Below are positions 10,190 to 18,923 of a DNA stretch of 64,000 bases, one piece after another. The notes beneath the pieces were generated by a model. The model was not told where the DNA came from, did not search any database, and saw nothing but the letters and a program-made list of their open reading frames with translations. The number at the start of each line of letters is the position of its first letter. Position 1 is the stretch's first letter. A program made the position numbers and the translations under genes. Source of the stretch: Acuticoccus sediminis (GTDB lineage Bacteria > Pseudomonadota > Alphaproteobacteria > Rhizobiales > Amorphaceae); the NCBI RefSeq assembly GCF_003258595.1, contig NZ_QHHQ01000001.1, forward strand, positions 248,001 through 312,000, written 5' to 3'.

Positions 10190-11193
10190 GGCGACCTCCA
10201 CTGGCGGTGGCCGCAATCTGCGTCGCGGCCGCCATCACCGCGGGCCCCGGCGCCCTCGCCGGGCCGATCGACGTGCGGACCCGTGTCATCGAGACGTTCG
10301 GCGGCAACGCCGAGGCGGACGGGCGCCTCGCCTTCCTCGGCGGGCTCGTCCTGTCCGGTCCTCGCGATTTCGGCGCCTGGTCGGGGATGCTGGTCGATGG
10401 CGACCGCTTTCTCGCGGTCAACGACACCGGCCTCTGGCTGACCGGGCGGATGCTGATCGAGGACGGCCGCCTCGCCGGCGTCGCCGACCTGGAGCTCTAC
10501 CCGCGTCGCGACGAGCTCGGCCGGCCCATCACCTCCAAGCGGAACGGCGACGCGGAATCGCTCACCCGGGTCCCGGGCGGGGTGCTTGTCGCGGTGGAGA
10601 CCAAGCCGCGCATCTATTTCTACCCGGCCGACGGCATCGACGTCGACTTCGAGGCGCGGGCGGAGCGGCGTGACCTCCTCGGTCAGGCCGCCATCGGCCA
10701 GCTCCGCCGCTTCGGCTTCGAGGCGCTGGCGACGACGGCCGACGGCACGGTCATCGCGATGGCCGAGGGCGGTCCGTCGCGGGCCAAGCTGCTCCCGGCC
10801 TATCGCCTGCCGGGCAAGGGATTTTCGCTGAAGCGGGAGGCGGACTGGTCCATCACCGGGGCCGACATGCTGCCGGGCGGCGACATGATCCTTCTGGAGC
10901 GGCGGTACGGCGGCGGCATCGACATCGGCATGCGCGTGCGCCGGATCGGGTCCGATGCGGTGGATAACGCGACGGGAACTGTGGATGGCCCGGTGCTGAT
11001 CGAGGCCGGATTCGCCTCCGAGATCGACAACATGGAGGCGATCGCCGCCACCGTGGAGGACGGAAGGCTCGTCCTCACCATGATGTCTGACGACAATCAC
11101 GCCTTCCTTCAGCGCACGGTCATGCTGCGCTTTGCGGTCCGCGACCCGTTGCCGCGCCCCAACCCGCTGAGAGACGGGTCGCAGAGCGGCTGA
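10186..11193 (+). CDS. Exported esterase-like/phytase-like beta-propeller protein
   Basis: This 335-residue protein belongs to the group annotated as 'esterase-like activity of phytase'. It starts at a GTG overlapping the cobT stop by 4 bases; the N-terminus ([25 protein letters not shown]) is a signal peptide, so the protein should be periplasmic. Family-like segments include [44 protein letters not shown] and [14 protein letters not shown]. The fold is probably a beta-propeller. The activity of this group is poorly established and phytase function should not be assumed. A translational link to cobT is seen in the sequence, but no functional link to cobalamin is known to me. Confidence 0.75.
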   Translation: MRRPPLAVAAICVAAAITAGPGALAGPIDVRTRVIETFGGNAEADGRLAFLGGLVLSGPRDFGAWSGMLVDGDRFLAVNDTGLWLTGRMLIEDGRLAGVADLELYPRRDELGRPITSKRNGDAESLTRVPGGVLVAVETKPRIYFYPADGIDVDFEARAERRDLLGQAAIGQLRRFGFEALATTADGTVIAMAEGGPSRAKLLPAYRLPGKGFSLKREADWSITGADMLPGGDMILLERRYGGGIDIGMRVRRIGSDAVDNATGTVDGPVLIEAGFASEIDNMEAIAATVEDGRLVLTMMSDDNHAFLQRTVMLRFAVRDPLPRPNPLRDGSQSG

Positions 11194-11208
11194 CGGGGTC
11201 GTCCGGCG

Positions 11209-11823
11209 TTACTGGAAGGTGGTGCGGCGCGCGGTGATGGCGCGGTAGGGGCCGAGCGCGAAGCTCGCCACCATCACCTTCACGACGAAGTCGGCTATGG
11301 CCCAGGAGACCCAGCGCGGCGCGTCGGGTGCGCCGGCGATGCCGAACAGCGAGTCCACGGACGTCGCGAACGCGTCCTGGCCGAATGGGATGAAGGCGGC
11401 GAAGGCCAGCGAGAAGAAGACGACCGTGTCGAGCACCGACGCCGCGAACGAGGAGACGAGCGGCGCCCGCCACCACTTGCCGTAGCGCAGGCGGTTGAAC
11501 ATCGACACGTCGTACATCTGCGCCAGCAGGAAGGCCGTGCCGGACGCGAGCGCGATGCGCGGCGTCGCGAGCGCGATGGACATCACCACCGCGATACAGA
11601 AGCCGACGAACGCGACGATGCGGGCGTGCGACGGGCCGAAGGTGCGGTTGATGACATCCGTCACGAGGAACGCGAACGGGTAGGTGAACGCGCCCCAGGT
11701 CAGCACATCGGCGAGGTTGAGCCCGCCGATATGAGCCATGACCGGGTATTGCACCAGGATGTTCGACGTGACGACGACCGCGGTCATCGCCGCGACGCCG
11801 GCCGTGATTGCGATGCGGGACAT
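11209..11823 (-). CDS. Queuosine precursor transporter (YhhQ/VUT family)
   Basis: A 204-residue polytopic membrane protein with the DUF165/YhhQ pattern: SNILVQYPV, then DVLTWGAFTYPFAFLVTDVINRTFGP, then FLLAQMYDVSMFNRLR. YhhQ proteins import the queuosine precursors preQ0 and preQ1 for tRNA modification. It lies downstream of rpmB on the same strand with a 27-base gap, so the two may share a transcript. It converges with the phytase-like gene, with only 15 bases between stop codons. The family is confident; the exact substrate is inferred. Confidence 0.9.
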   Translation of the reverse strand: MSRIAITAGVAAMTAVVVTSNILVQYPVMAHIGGLNLADVLTWGAFTYPFAFLVTDVINRTFGPSHARIVAFVGFCIAVVMSIALATPRIALASGTAFLLAQMYDVSMFNRLRYGKWWRAPLVSSFAASVLDTVVFFSLAFAAFIPFGQDAFATSVDSLFGIAGAPDAPRWVSWAIADFVVKVMVASFALGPYRAITARRTTFQ

Positions 11824-11850
11824 CGTCAGCCGCGGGTAGGCGGCGTGGCC

Positions 11851-12150
11851 TTACGCGGCCGGGGTCTCGGGCGCCGAAGCGGCCGTGACCTCACGCTTCA
11901 GGCGCAGCATGCGCTCGGAGAGCTCGCCGTCCTTCGCAACCATGAGGAACTTGTCGAGACCGCCGCGGTGCTCGACGGTGCGCAGGGCAGCCGCCGCGCA
12001 ACGGACACGCACGCCGCGGCCGAGGGCCTCCGACTGGAGCGTCACGTCCACGAGGTTCGGCAGGAACCGCCGCTTCGTCTTGTTGTTGGCGTGGCTGACG
12101 TTGTTGCCAACCAGCACGCCCTTGCCTGTCAGTTCGCAGCGCCGAGCCAT
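11851..12150 (-). CDS. rpmB: 50S ribosomal protein L28
   Basis: The 99-residue product starts [33 protein letters not shown], the diagnostic L28 N-terminus. L28 is a component of the large ribosomal subunit. The length is normal for alphaproteobacteria, which carry a longer C-terminal tail than E. coli. The ATG at 12150 is fixed by this conserved start; the frame stays open far upstream, but that part is antisense to the DUF3108 gene. The gene is divergent from the DUF3108 gene. Confidence 0.96.
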   Translation of the reverse strand: MARRCELTGKGVLVGNNVSHANNKTKRRFLPNLVDVTLQSEALGRGVRVRCAAAALRTVEHRGGLDKFLMVAKDGELSERMLRLKREVTAASAPETPAA

Positions 12151-12426
12151 GATCCATTCGCCGGCCAGAACCGGCGCCCTTAAAAACTCAATCCGAAGGT
12201 GAACGGGGTGAATAGGCATCCCGCAGGCCGACGTCAAGCGATTAGGCGACATTGCCGCCACGCACATTGACGTCGTCGCGCTCACCGCCTGCGGACCATG
12301 CCGCTGGCCGCTTGCGCGAGCCCATCTGTTCAGGTGCAATTCATTAGGTGAAGCGATTTGATCTTGCAACTGGCATCTCATACACCGTGTGTGATGGGCC
12401 GGATGCCGAGCGGGCTGGAGAGTGCC

Positions 12427-13230
12427 ATGAACCGGGTTGGAACGTCGATTTTCGCGGCAACGCTCGCGGCCGTTCCGCTGGCGGCGACGCCCGCGGCCGC
12501 CGATATCAAGGTCGACGCCACCTACGAGATCTCCATCGCCGGCTGGGGCATCGCCCGCGCCAACATGAACTTCACGCTCGACAAGAGCGGCTACAAGGCC
12601 GACATCTTCATGCGGCCGAAGGGCGTCGCCACCATCGTGACCGCGGTGCGCACCTCCGTGAGCGTCGACGGTCAGGCCACCTCGCGGGGCGAGGTCTACC
12701 CCTCCAACTACAGCGTCAGCGCCGAGGAGATCGCCCGTCCGGTCCGCGTCACCATGAAGATGCGATCCGGCAACGTGACCTCGCTGCGCGCGCAGCCGCC
12801 GCTGAAGGACCGTCCGGGCCGCGTGCCGGTGACCGACGCCCACCGCCGCGGCGTCGTCGACCCGCTGTCGTCCGGCCTCATCCCGGCCAAGGCGCCGGAC
12901 GCGCGGGACGCCTGCAACCACGTCATGAAGATCTTCGACGGCTGGACCCGCTACGACGTCAAGCTCTACTACAAGGGCCGCCGCAAGGTGGAGACGCAGG
13001 GCTATTCGGGGACCGGCACGGTCTGCGGCGCGCGCTGGGTGCCGGTCGCCGGCCACCGCCCCGCCAAGCCGGAGGTGCAGTACCTGGAGCGCAACAAGGC
13101 CCTCGAGGTCACGGTGGTGCCGCTGCCGGGCGCCGGCTACGCGATTCCGTACCAGGTGCGCATCGGCACACCCAACGGCGAGATCCTGATCGAGCCGAGC
13201 GCCTTCTCCATCAGCGGCACGGGCGTTTAA
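12427..13230 (+). CDS. DUF3108 domain periplasmic protein
   Basis: A 267-residue protein with an N-terminal signal peptide ([25 protein letters not shown]). The mature part is beta-strand rich and matches the DUF3108 pattern: [22 protein letters not shown] near the start and [15 protein letters not shown] later. No enzymatic motif is seen. The function of DUF3108 proteins is not established; many are encoded near envelope genes. The ATG at 12427 has GGAG about 9 bases upstream and gives a clean signal peptide. In this window it lies between rpmB and the SUV3-like helicase. Confidence 0.8.
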   Translation: MNRVGTSIFAATLAAVPLAATPAAADIKVDATYEISIAGWGIARANMNFTLDKSGYKADIFMRPKGVATIVTAVRTSVSVDGQATSRGEVYPSNYSVSAEEIARPVRVTMKMRSGNVTSLRAQPPLKDRPGRVPVTDAHRRGVVDPLSSGLIPAKAPDARDACNHVMKIFDGWTRYDVKLYYKGRRKVETQGYSGTGTVCGARWVPVAGHRPAKPEVQYLERNKALEVTVVPLPGAGYAIPYQVRIGTPNGEILIEPSAFSISGTGV

Positions 13231-13372
13231 TTTCGCGCCTTCCTCCTCTTCGCGGCGAGGCGTTGCTCGATTATATGACAACGCACAGTTGGCTACACAC
13301 CGGCGCCTTGCGCGCCTGACGCTCACCGCGCCGGCGGGACCCTGCCTGCGCTCTCTCGGGAAGACCCCTCAA

Positions 13373-16300
13373 GTGACTGCCCCCAGCCCCCTCCTCCATC
13401 GTGCCGAGCGTTCGCGCAACGTCACGGCGGTGCTGGGCCCGACCAACACGGGCAAGACCCACCTCGCCATCGACAGGATGCTGGCGCGGCGCAGCGGGCT
13501 CATCGGCCTGCCGCTGCGGCTTCTGGCGCGCGAGGTGTACGGCCGCATCGTCGGCCGGATCGGCCCGGACGCCGTCTCGCTCATCACCGGCGAAGAGAAG
13601 ATCATCCCGCCCGGCGCGCGCTATCACGTGGCGACCGTGGAGGCGATGCCGCTCGACCTCAATCCGGAGTTCGTCGCGATCGACGAGGTGCAGCTCGCCT
13701 CGGACCTCGAGCGCGGCCGCGTCTTCACCGACCGGATCCTGCGCGTGCGGGGCCAGTACGAGACGCTGCTGCTCGGTGCGCTGACCGCCCGCAACCTTCT
13801 CGAGAAGCTGCTCCCCGGCATCAGCGTCGTGACGCGCCCGCGCATGTCGATGCTGACCTATGCGGGCGAGAAGAAGCTCACCCGCCTGCCGCCGCGCTCG
13901 GCCGTCGTCGCCTTCTCCGCCAACGAGGTGTACGCGATCGCCGAGCTGATCCGCCGGCAGCGGGGCGGCGCGGCCATCGTCATGGGCGCTCTCTCGCCGC
14001 GCACCCGCAACGCCCAGGTCGAGCTCTTCCAGACGGGCGACGTCGACTTCCTGATCGCCACCGACGCCATCGGCATGGGGCTCAACCTCGACGTCGACCA
14101 CGTCTCGTTCGCCTCGAACCGGAAATTCGACGGCTACCAGTACCGGACGCTGACGGCCGCCGAGCTCGGCCAGATCGCCGGTCGCGCCGGGCGCCACACC
14201 CGCGACGGCACGTTCGGCGTGACCGGCCGGGTCGCCCCGTTCGAGGACAGCCTCGTCGAGGCGCTGGAGACGCACGCCTTCCAGCCCGCCAAGGTCTTCC
14301 AGTGGCGCAATGCCGCGCTCGACTTCGCGTCGGTGCCGGCCCTGCGGGCCTCGCTGGACGAGCCGGCCCGGGAGGAAGGGCTCGCCAAGGCCCCGCCCGC
14401 GGACGACCAGAAGGCCCTCGAGCACGCAGCGAAAGTGCCGGATATCATGGACCTCGCCGACACGCCGGAACGCGTGGAACGGCTCTGGGAGGTCTGTCAG
14501 GTTCCGGACTACCGCAAAATCGCACCGGCGAACCATGCGGACCTCTTGCTGACGCTGTACAATTTCCTGATCGTCGAGGGGCGTATCCCCGATGACTGGA
14601 TCGCGCGCCAGGTGCGCTACGCAGACAAGACGGACGGTGATATCGACACCCTGTCGAATCGGATCGCGCATATTCGGACTTGGACCTTCGTCGCCAATCG
14701 CAATGATTGGCTTGCTGATCCAGCCGAGTGGCGCGAAACGACACGAAATGTAGAGGATCGCTTGTCGGACGCTCTTCATGAGCGTTTGATGCAGCGGTTC
14801 GTCGATCGGCGCACCAGCGTCCTGATGAAGCGGTTACGAGAGAATGCGATGCTGGAATCCGAAGTAAACGACGCCGGCGACGTCATGGTCGAGGGCCAGC
14901 ACGTCGGCTCGCTACACGGGTTCCGTTTCCAGGCCGACGCCTCGGCGGACGACCCGCGTGACGCGAAAGCGCTGCGGGCGGCTGCCAGCAAGGCGCTTGC
15001 CAAGGAGATGGAGCGCCGGGCTGACAAGGTGGCGGCAGCGCCCGACACCGCGCTGACCCTCGGGTCGGACGCTGCGATCCGGTGGCAGGGTGCCGTCATC
15101 GCCAGGATCACGGCGAGCGACGACACGCTGAAGCCGAACGCGGTGCTCCTCGCCGACGACAGCCTGCCGGCGCCGTCGCGCGACAAGGTGCAGGCCCGGT
15201 TGAGCCAGTGGCTCGCCGCGCACGTCACCGGCCTCTTGAAGCCGCTGTTCGACCTGCGCAACGCCGAAGGGCTGGACGGCGGCGCCCGCGGGCTCGCCTA
15301 CCGCCTGTCCGAGCAGCTCGGCAGCGTCGAGCGGGCGAACGTCGCCGAGGAGGCGAAGGCGCTCGACCAGACGGCGCGTGCCGGTCTGCGGGCGCTGGGC
15401 GTCCGGTTCGGCGCCTACCACATCTTCGTGCCCGCGCTGCTCAAGCCCGCGCCGAGCCAGCTGATGGCCCTCCTCTGGGCGCTGAAGAACGCCGATCTGG
15501 ACGTGCCGGGCCTCGCCGAAGTGCCGCAGCTCTCGGCGTCCGGCCGCACCTCGATCACCCTCGACCCCGAGGTCCCGAAACCGCTCTACCAGGTCGTCGG
15601 CTTCCGCCCGTGCGGCCCGCGCGCGGTGCGGATCGACATTCTGGAGCGCCTTGCCGACCAGATCCGCCCCCTCGTGGCCTGGCGGCCGGGACCGGACGCC
15701 GGTGATCCGCCTCCGGGCGCGGTCCCCCAGGGCGGCGGCTTCCTCGTCACGGTGGCGATGACGTCGCTGCTCGGCTGCTCGGGCGAGGACTTCGCCGCGA
15801 TCCTGACGTCGCTCGGCTACCGGGTCGACCGCCACGAGGCGAGCCCCGCCGAGCGCGAGGCGCTGCGCGCGGCCAACGAGATCCGCTCCAAGGCCTCCCG
15901 CCAGGCCGAGCGCGGCGGCCGCGTCCCGGTTCCGGTGCGCGCGGCGCCGCAGCCCGCGGCGACCGAGGCTCCCGGCAGCGACGCCCTCCACGACGAGACG
16001 GCCGGCGACGCCGATGTCGGCGAGGACACGTCGGTCCTCAGCGACGAGGCGGCATTCGACACCTCCCCCGCGGAGGACACGCCGGAATACGCCGAGCCGA
16101 CCGCCGACGCCGTCGAACCGGACGACGCCGCCGGACTGGCGCCGGCGGACGCGGAGGCCCAGACCGACTGGTCGCCGAGCGAGGCCGTGGCCGACGCGAC
16201 GGACACCCCGAGCGGGGCCGAGGCCGAACCCGCGAGCGAGACCGGCGAGGCCGCCGAGGCCGCGCCCGAAGCCACGGAGCCTGCGGCCGAAGTCACCGAA

Positions 16301-16912
16301 CCTGCGACTGAAGTGACCGAGCCTGCGACCGACATCACGGAGCCGGCGGCCGACGAGACGCCGGGCGAGGACACCGTCGCGGCAGCCGATACGGCGGTCA
16401 CCCAGGACGCGCCCGCGGAGGATGCCGTCGCCGCCGAGGCGGACGACGCGAGCGCCGAGGCGGGCGAGCCGGAGGTCGTCACCGTCGAGGTGTGGCGCGT
16501 CCCGCGGCACCATCGCGGCGACCAGCCCCGCCGCCGCCGCAAGCCCTCGCAGCAGGACGGCCGGGGGCGTGGCGCACAGGGTGGCGACCGTCGCCGCGGT
16601 CCCGGCGAGGGCCGTGGCCAGGGCGATCGCGCACCGCACGAGCGCCCCGCGGCAGCGGGCGGGCCGGACGCTCCGGCAGTCGCGGGCGGCAGCGCTCCGG
16701 CGCCGTCGGCCGGCGGTGCGCCGCACGGCGGGTCCCATGAGGGCCGGCCGCGCGACGAGCATCGCGGCGGCAAGGGCAAGAAGCGCGGCGGCAAGCCGCA
16801 ACAGCGCCCCGAGCCGCAAAAACCCCAGAAGCGCGAGCGCGAGGCGGACCCCGATTCGCCCTTCGCCAAGCTGGCCGCGCTGAAGGAGCAGATGGAGAAG
16901 CGCGATCGCTGA
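13373..16912 (+). CDS. SUV3-like DExH-box RNA helicase with long charged C-terminal tail
   Basis: The first 480 or so residues form a superfamily 2 helicase related to mitochondrial SUV3: Walker A GPTNTGKT at 22-29, the DEVQ box at 104-107, and motif VI QIAGRAGRH beginning at Q267. These enzymes unwind RNA in RNA turnover. The start chosen is a GTG (13373), giving 1179 residues; other in-frame starts exist. From about residue 863 the protein becomes low-complexity: first an acidic Ala/Glu-rich stretch with repeated units like TEPATEV, then an Arg/Gly/Pro-rich basic stretch (about 1040-1165). The tail resembles the disordered regions of RNA degradosome proteins. The gene overlaps the start region of the downstream S4 gene. 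Confidence 0.88.
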   Translation: MTAPSPLLHRAERSRNVTAVLGPTNTGKTHLAIDRMLARRSGLIGLPLRLLAREVYGRIVGRIGPDAVSLITGEEKIIPPGARYHVATVEAMPLDLNPEFVAIDEVQLASDLERGRVFTDRILRVRGQYETLLLGALTARNLLEKLLPGISVVTRPRMSMLTYAGEKKLTRLPPRSAVVAFSANEVYAIAELIRRQRGGAAIVMGALSPRTRNAQVELFQTGDVDFLIATDAIGMGLNLDVDHVSFASNRKFDGYQYRTLTAAELGQIAGRAGRHTRDGTFGVTGRVAPFEDSLVEALETHAFQPAKVFQWRNAALDFASVPALRASLDEPAREEGLAKAPPADDQKALEHAAKVPDIMDLADTPERVERLWEVCQVPDYRKIAPANHADLLLTLYNFLIVEGRIPDDWIARQVRYADKTDGDIDTLSNRIAHIRTWTFVANRNDWLADPAEWRETTRNVEDRLSDALHERLMQRFVDRRTSVLMKRLRENAMLESEVNDAGDVMVEGQHVGSLHGFRFQADASADDPRDAKALRAAASKALAKEMERRADKVAAAPDTALTLGSDAAIRWQGAVIARITASDDTLKPNAVLLADDSLPAPSRDKVQARLSQWLAAHVTGLLKPLFDLRNAEGLDGGARGLAYRLSEQLGSVERANVAEEAKALDQTARAGLRALGVRFGAYHIFVPALLKPAPSQLMALLWALKNADLDVPGLAEVPQLSASGRTSITLDPEVPKPLYQVVGFRPCGPRAVRIDILERLADQIRPLVAWRPGPDAGDPPPGAVPQGGGFLVTVAMTSLLGCSGEDFAAILTSLGYRVDRHEASPAEREALRAANEIRSKASRQAERGGRVPVPVRAAPQPAATEAPGSDALHDETAGDADVGEDTSVLSDEAAFDTSPAEDTPEYAEPTADAVEPDDAAGLAPADAEAQTDWSPSEAVADATDTPSGAEAEPASETGEAAEAAPEATEPAAEVTEPATEVTEPATDITEPAADETPGEDTVAAADTAVTQDAPAEDAVAAEADDASAEAGEPEVVTVEVWRVPRHHRGDQPRRRRKPSQQDGRGRGAQGGDRRRGPGEGRGQGDRAPHERPAAAGGPDAPAVAGGSAPAPSAGGAPHGGSHEGRPRDEHRGGKGKKRGGKPQQRPEPQKPQKREREADPDSPFAKLAALKEQMEKRDR

Positions 16913-17180
16913 ACAGGCGGTAGACGCTCAGCGACTGGACAAGTGGCTGTGCTACGCGCGGTTCGCCAAGACCCGCACCGTGGCACAGTCCCTCGTCGAA
17001 GGCGGCAAGGTGCGGATCAACCGCGAGACGGTCAAGTCGTCGAGCCGCATGGTCCGGGCCGACGACGTGCTCACCATACGCCTGTCCCGGGACGTGAAGG
17101 TGGTTCGCGTGATCGGGTTCGCCGATCGGCGGGTGTCGCCGCCGGAAACCGCCACTCTCTACGAGGCTGTCACAGGCTGA
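16905..17180 (+). CDS. S4-domain RNA-binding heat-shock-type protein (Hsp15-like), probable AUC start
   Basis: The frame encodes about 91 residues with a complete S4 domain: [20 protein letters not shown], then [22 protein letters not shown]. Hsp15-like S4 proteins bind rRNA or stalled 50S subunits. There is an in-frame stop at 16881-16883, and no ATG, GTG or TTG between it and the conserved RLDKW motif; the first GTG (16980) would delete the first part of the S4 domain. The ATC at 16905 gives the expected N-terminus ([13 protein letters not shown]) and has GGAG 7 bases upstream, so I infer a rare AUC start overlapping the helicase stop. A sequencing error is the main alternative. Confidence 0.75.
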   Translation: MAEQAVDAQRLDKWLCYARFAKTRTVAQSLVEGGKVRINRETVKSSSRMVRADDVLTIRLSRDVKVVRVIGFADRRVSPPETATLYEAVTG

Positions 17181-17280
17181 GCGGGAAGCTGGTGTCGTGC
17201 GGCAAGGCACGGTTGCTGTATTGCGCTTGTGCCGGACACACGAACGCCCTAATCCAGCCCCTGAAAAAGGAGTGTGTGAA

Positions 17281-17619
17281 GTGACTTACATCGTCGGCGA
17301 CGCGTGCATCAAGTGCAAGTACACCGACTGCGTGGAAGTGTGCCCGGTGGACTGCTTCTACGAAGGTGAGAACATGCTGGTGATCCACCCCGACGAATGC
17401 ATCGACTGCGGGGTGTGCGAACCGGAGTGCCCGGTGGACGCGATCAAGCCCGACACGGAGCCCGGCACGGAGAAGTGGGTCGAGCTCAATGGCAAATATG
17501 CAGCGGAGTGGCCCAACATCACCGTAAAGAAAGATCCGTATCCGGATCATGAGAAGTGGAGCGAGGTCCAGGACAAGCTGGAGACCCACTTCAACCCGGA
17601 GCCGGGTACCGGAGACTGA
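17281..17619 (+). CDS. fdxA: 7Fe ferredoxin FdxA
   Basis: A 112-residue ferredoxin with two cluster-binding regions: [17 protein letters not shown] (3Fe-4S plus shared Cys) and [16 protein letters not shown] (4Fe-4S). It is a cytoplasmic low-potential electron carrier of the FdxA type. The start is a GTG with AAAAAGGAG 8 bases upstream; an earlier in-frame ATG at 17197 would add 28 residues that do not fit the family. It follows the S4 gene by 100 bases and precedes carD. FdxA partners in this group are not defined. Confidence 0.95.
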   Translation: MTYIVGDACIKCKYTDCVEVCPVDCFYEGENMLVIHPDECIDCGVCEPECPVDAIKPDTEPGTEKWVELNGKYAAEWPNITVKKDPYPDHEKWSEVQDKLETHFNPEPGTGD

Positions 17620-17981
17620 GACTCGGGGCCATGGGAATGCCGAGCGGGACAGTCAAGCCCTCGAGGGCCTAACAAACGGTTTCAATCCGTCGAGGTTTGG
17701 CGCGCGTCGGCGCGCCCTCTTCAATTTCGTCGCGAGCTGTGCTATATTGACATAATGCCGCGCACGTCATGATGCGCCGTATTCGCGCGAAGGTGTGGCT
17801 AGGTTGCAGCAACAACAGGAGCGGAGAGTCCGGCCCGGTCGACCCTTGGCGTCGTCGGGGCCCAGCACGTCGAGTTGTAAGCCGCATTTGGTGCCCATGG
17901 CAGCTGAGCCGGGCACGATCCACAAGAACTAGGCACGTCGGTCCGGCCGGGCCCGTGTTTCTCGAGGAGTACTCAGACCAT
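17620..17981 (+). promoter_or_regulatory. 362-base intergenic region: fdxA 3' end and long carD leader
   Basis: No gene was found here. It contains a short GC-rich hairpin near its start (17699-17716), an AT-rich promoter-like patch (TTCAAT at 17720 and TATATT at 17743, spaced 17 bases), and then about 230 bases of GC-rich leader before the carD ATG. The leader has no convincing open frame. The promoter assignment is weak, with about half the consensus positions matched. Confidence 0.35.
17699..17716 (+). terminator. Possible fdxA terminator hairpin
   Basis: A 6-bp GC stem (GGCGCG / CGCGCC) with a 6-base loop, followed by CTCTTC. Short stem and no long T run, so this is tentative. Confidence 0.3.
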
Positions 17982-18584
17982 ATGGCAACGGTGAAGAAGA
18001 GCGCCGCTCCCAAGTCGGCGTTCAAGCCGAACGAGCACGTCGTGTATCCGGCGCATGGCGTCGGGCAGGTACAGGCCATCGAGAAGACCGAGTTCGCGGG
18101 TCACCCGCTGGAACTCATCGTGGTCACCTTCCCGAAGGATAAGATGACGCTGCGTGTTCCGGTTGGTAAAGCCAAAACGGTCGGCATGCGCAAGCTCGCC
18201 GACGGCGATACCATGAAAAAGGCGCTCGAGACCGTTGCCGGGCGCGCTCGCGTCAAACGCACCATGTGGAGCCGCCGCGCTCAGGAATACGAGGCGAAGA
18301 TCAACTCGGGCGATCTCATCGCCATCTCGGAAGTCGTGCGCGACCTCTACCGCGCGGACAGCCAGCCCGAGCAGTCCTACTCCGAGCGCCAGCTCTACGA
18401 AGCCGCCCTTGACCGCATGGCCCGCGAGATCGCCGCCATCAACAAGAGCGAGGAAGACGAGGCGATCAAGCTGATCGAGACTCAGCTCGCCAAGAGCCCG
18501 AAGCGCGCCACCAAGGCGGAAGCCGAGGCCGACGCGGACGCCGACGAGACGGACGACGACGAACTGCACGACAAGGCAGCCTGA
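17982..18584 (+). CDS. carD: CarD family transcriptional regulator
   Basis: A 200-residue protein with an N-terminal CarD/TRCF RNA-polymerase-interaction domain (FKPNEHVVYPAHGVGQVQAIEK, then LRVPVGKAKTVGMRKL) and a helical DNA-binding C-terminal domain (MWSRRAQEYEAKINSGDLIAISEVVRDLYR). CarD-type proteins bind the RNA polymerase beta subunit and stabilise open complexes at rRNA and other promoters. The C-terminus ends in an acidic tail (ADADADETDDDE). GAGGAG lies about 12 bases before the ATG at 17982. The gene follows fdxA, an order that I recall as common in Hyphomicrobiales. Confidence 0.93.
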   Translation: MATVKKSAAPKSAFKPNEHVVYPAHGVGQVQAIEKTEFAGHPLELIVVTFPKDKMTLRVPVGKAKTVGMRKLADGDTMKKALETVAGRARVKRTMWSRRAQEYEAKINSGDLIAISEVVRDLYRADSQPEQSYSERQLYEAALDRMAREIAAINKSEEDEAIKLIETQLAKSPKRATKAEAEADADADETDDDELHDKAA

Positions 18585-18647
18585 TCTGTCGCGACCGCAG
18601 CGGGCCAGGGCCCGCTGCGCCCCTTGCACGACCCACTCGAGACGACC

Positions 18648-18794
18648 ATGGAAAACCTCCCCGAGTTCCAACCCGCGGCCTACATCATCGCGGGGCTGGT
18701 TGTTTTGATATTCCCCCGTATTCTCAACTACATCGTTGCCGGGTACCTGATCTTCCTCGGTGCCTCGGAGCTGTGGCCGAACCTGCTGTCGTAA
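18648..18794 (+). CDS. DUF3096-like 48-residue membrane protein
   Basis: A very small open frame directly after carD. It encodes MENLPEFQPAAYIIAGLVVL and continues to ELWPNLLS. Two hydrophobic segments (about 11-22 and 25-40) with the IFPRILNYIVAGYLIFLG pattern match DUF3096, a family of about 50-residue membrane proteins of unknown function. The clear amino-acid pattern and position make it likely to be real despite its size. No strong ribosome site is seen; CGAGACGACC precedes the ATG. Confidence 0.7.
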   Translation: MENLPEFQPAAYIIAGLVVLIFPRILNYIVAGYLIFLGASELWPNLLS

Positions 18795-18923
18795 CGCGGG
18801 CCGCGTCCGCGCGACCGGGCCACTGATTCTTCAGCCGACAGTGCCCGCGGTCTTCGCGGCTGCTGCAATTTCGTGCAGTATGAGACGTTTCGTGCAGACC
18901 ACCATGTCATGCACAGGCGCATA

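Noticed and set aside
11851-13326. rpmB extended upstream to a 491-residue protein
   Set aside because: The upstream part is antisense to the DUF3108 gene and has no homology; L28 begins at the ATG at 12150.
16980-17180. S4 gene starting at the GTG at 16980
   Set aside because: This would remove [14 protein letters not shown], the core start of the S4 domain, so the upstream AUC is preferred.
17747-17775. TTGACA at 17747 as a -35 box for carD
   Set aside because: With 16-18 base spacers the matching -10 sites (ATGATG, TGATGC, GATGCG) are poor.
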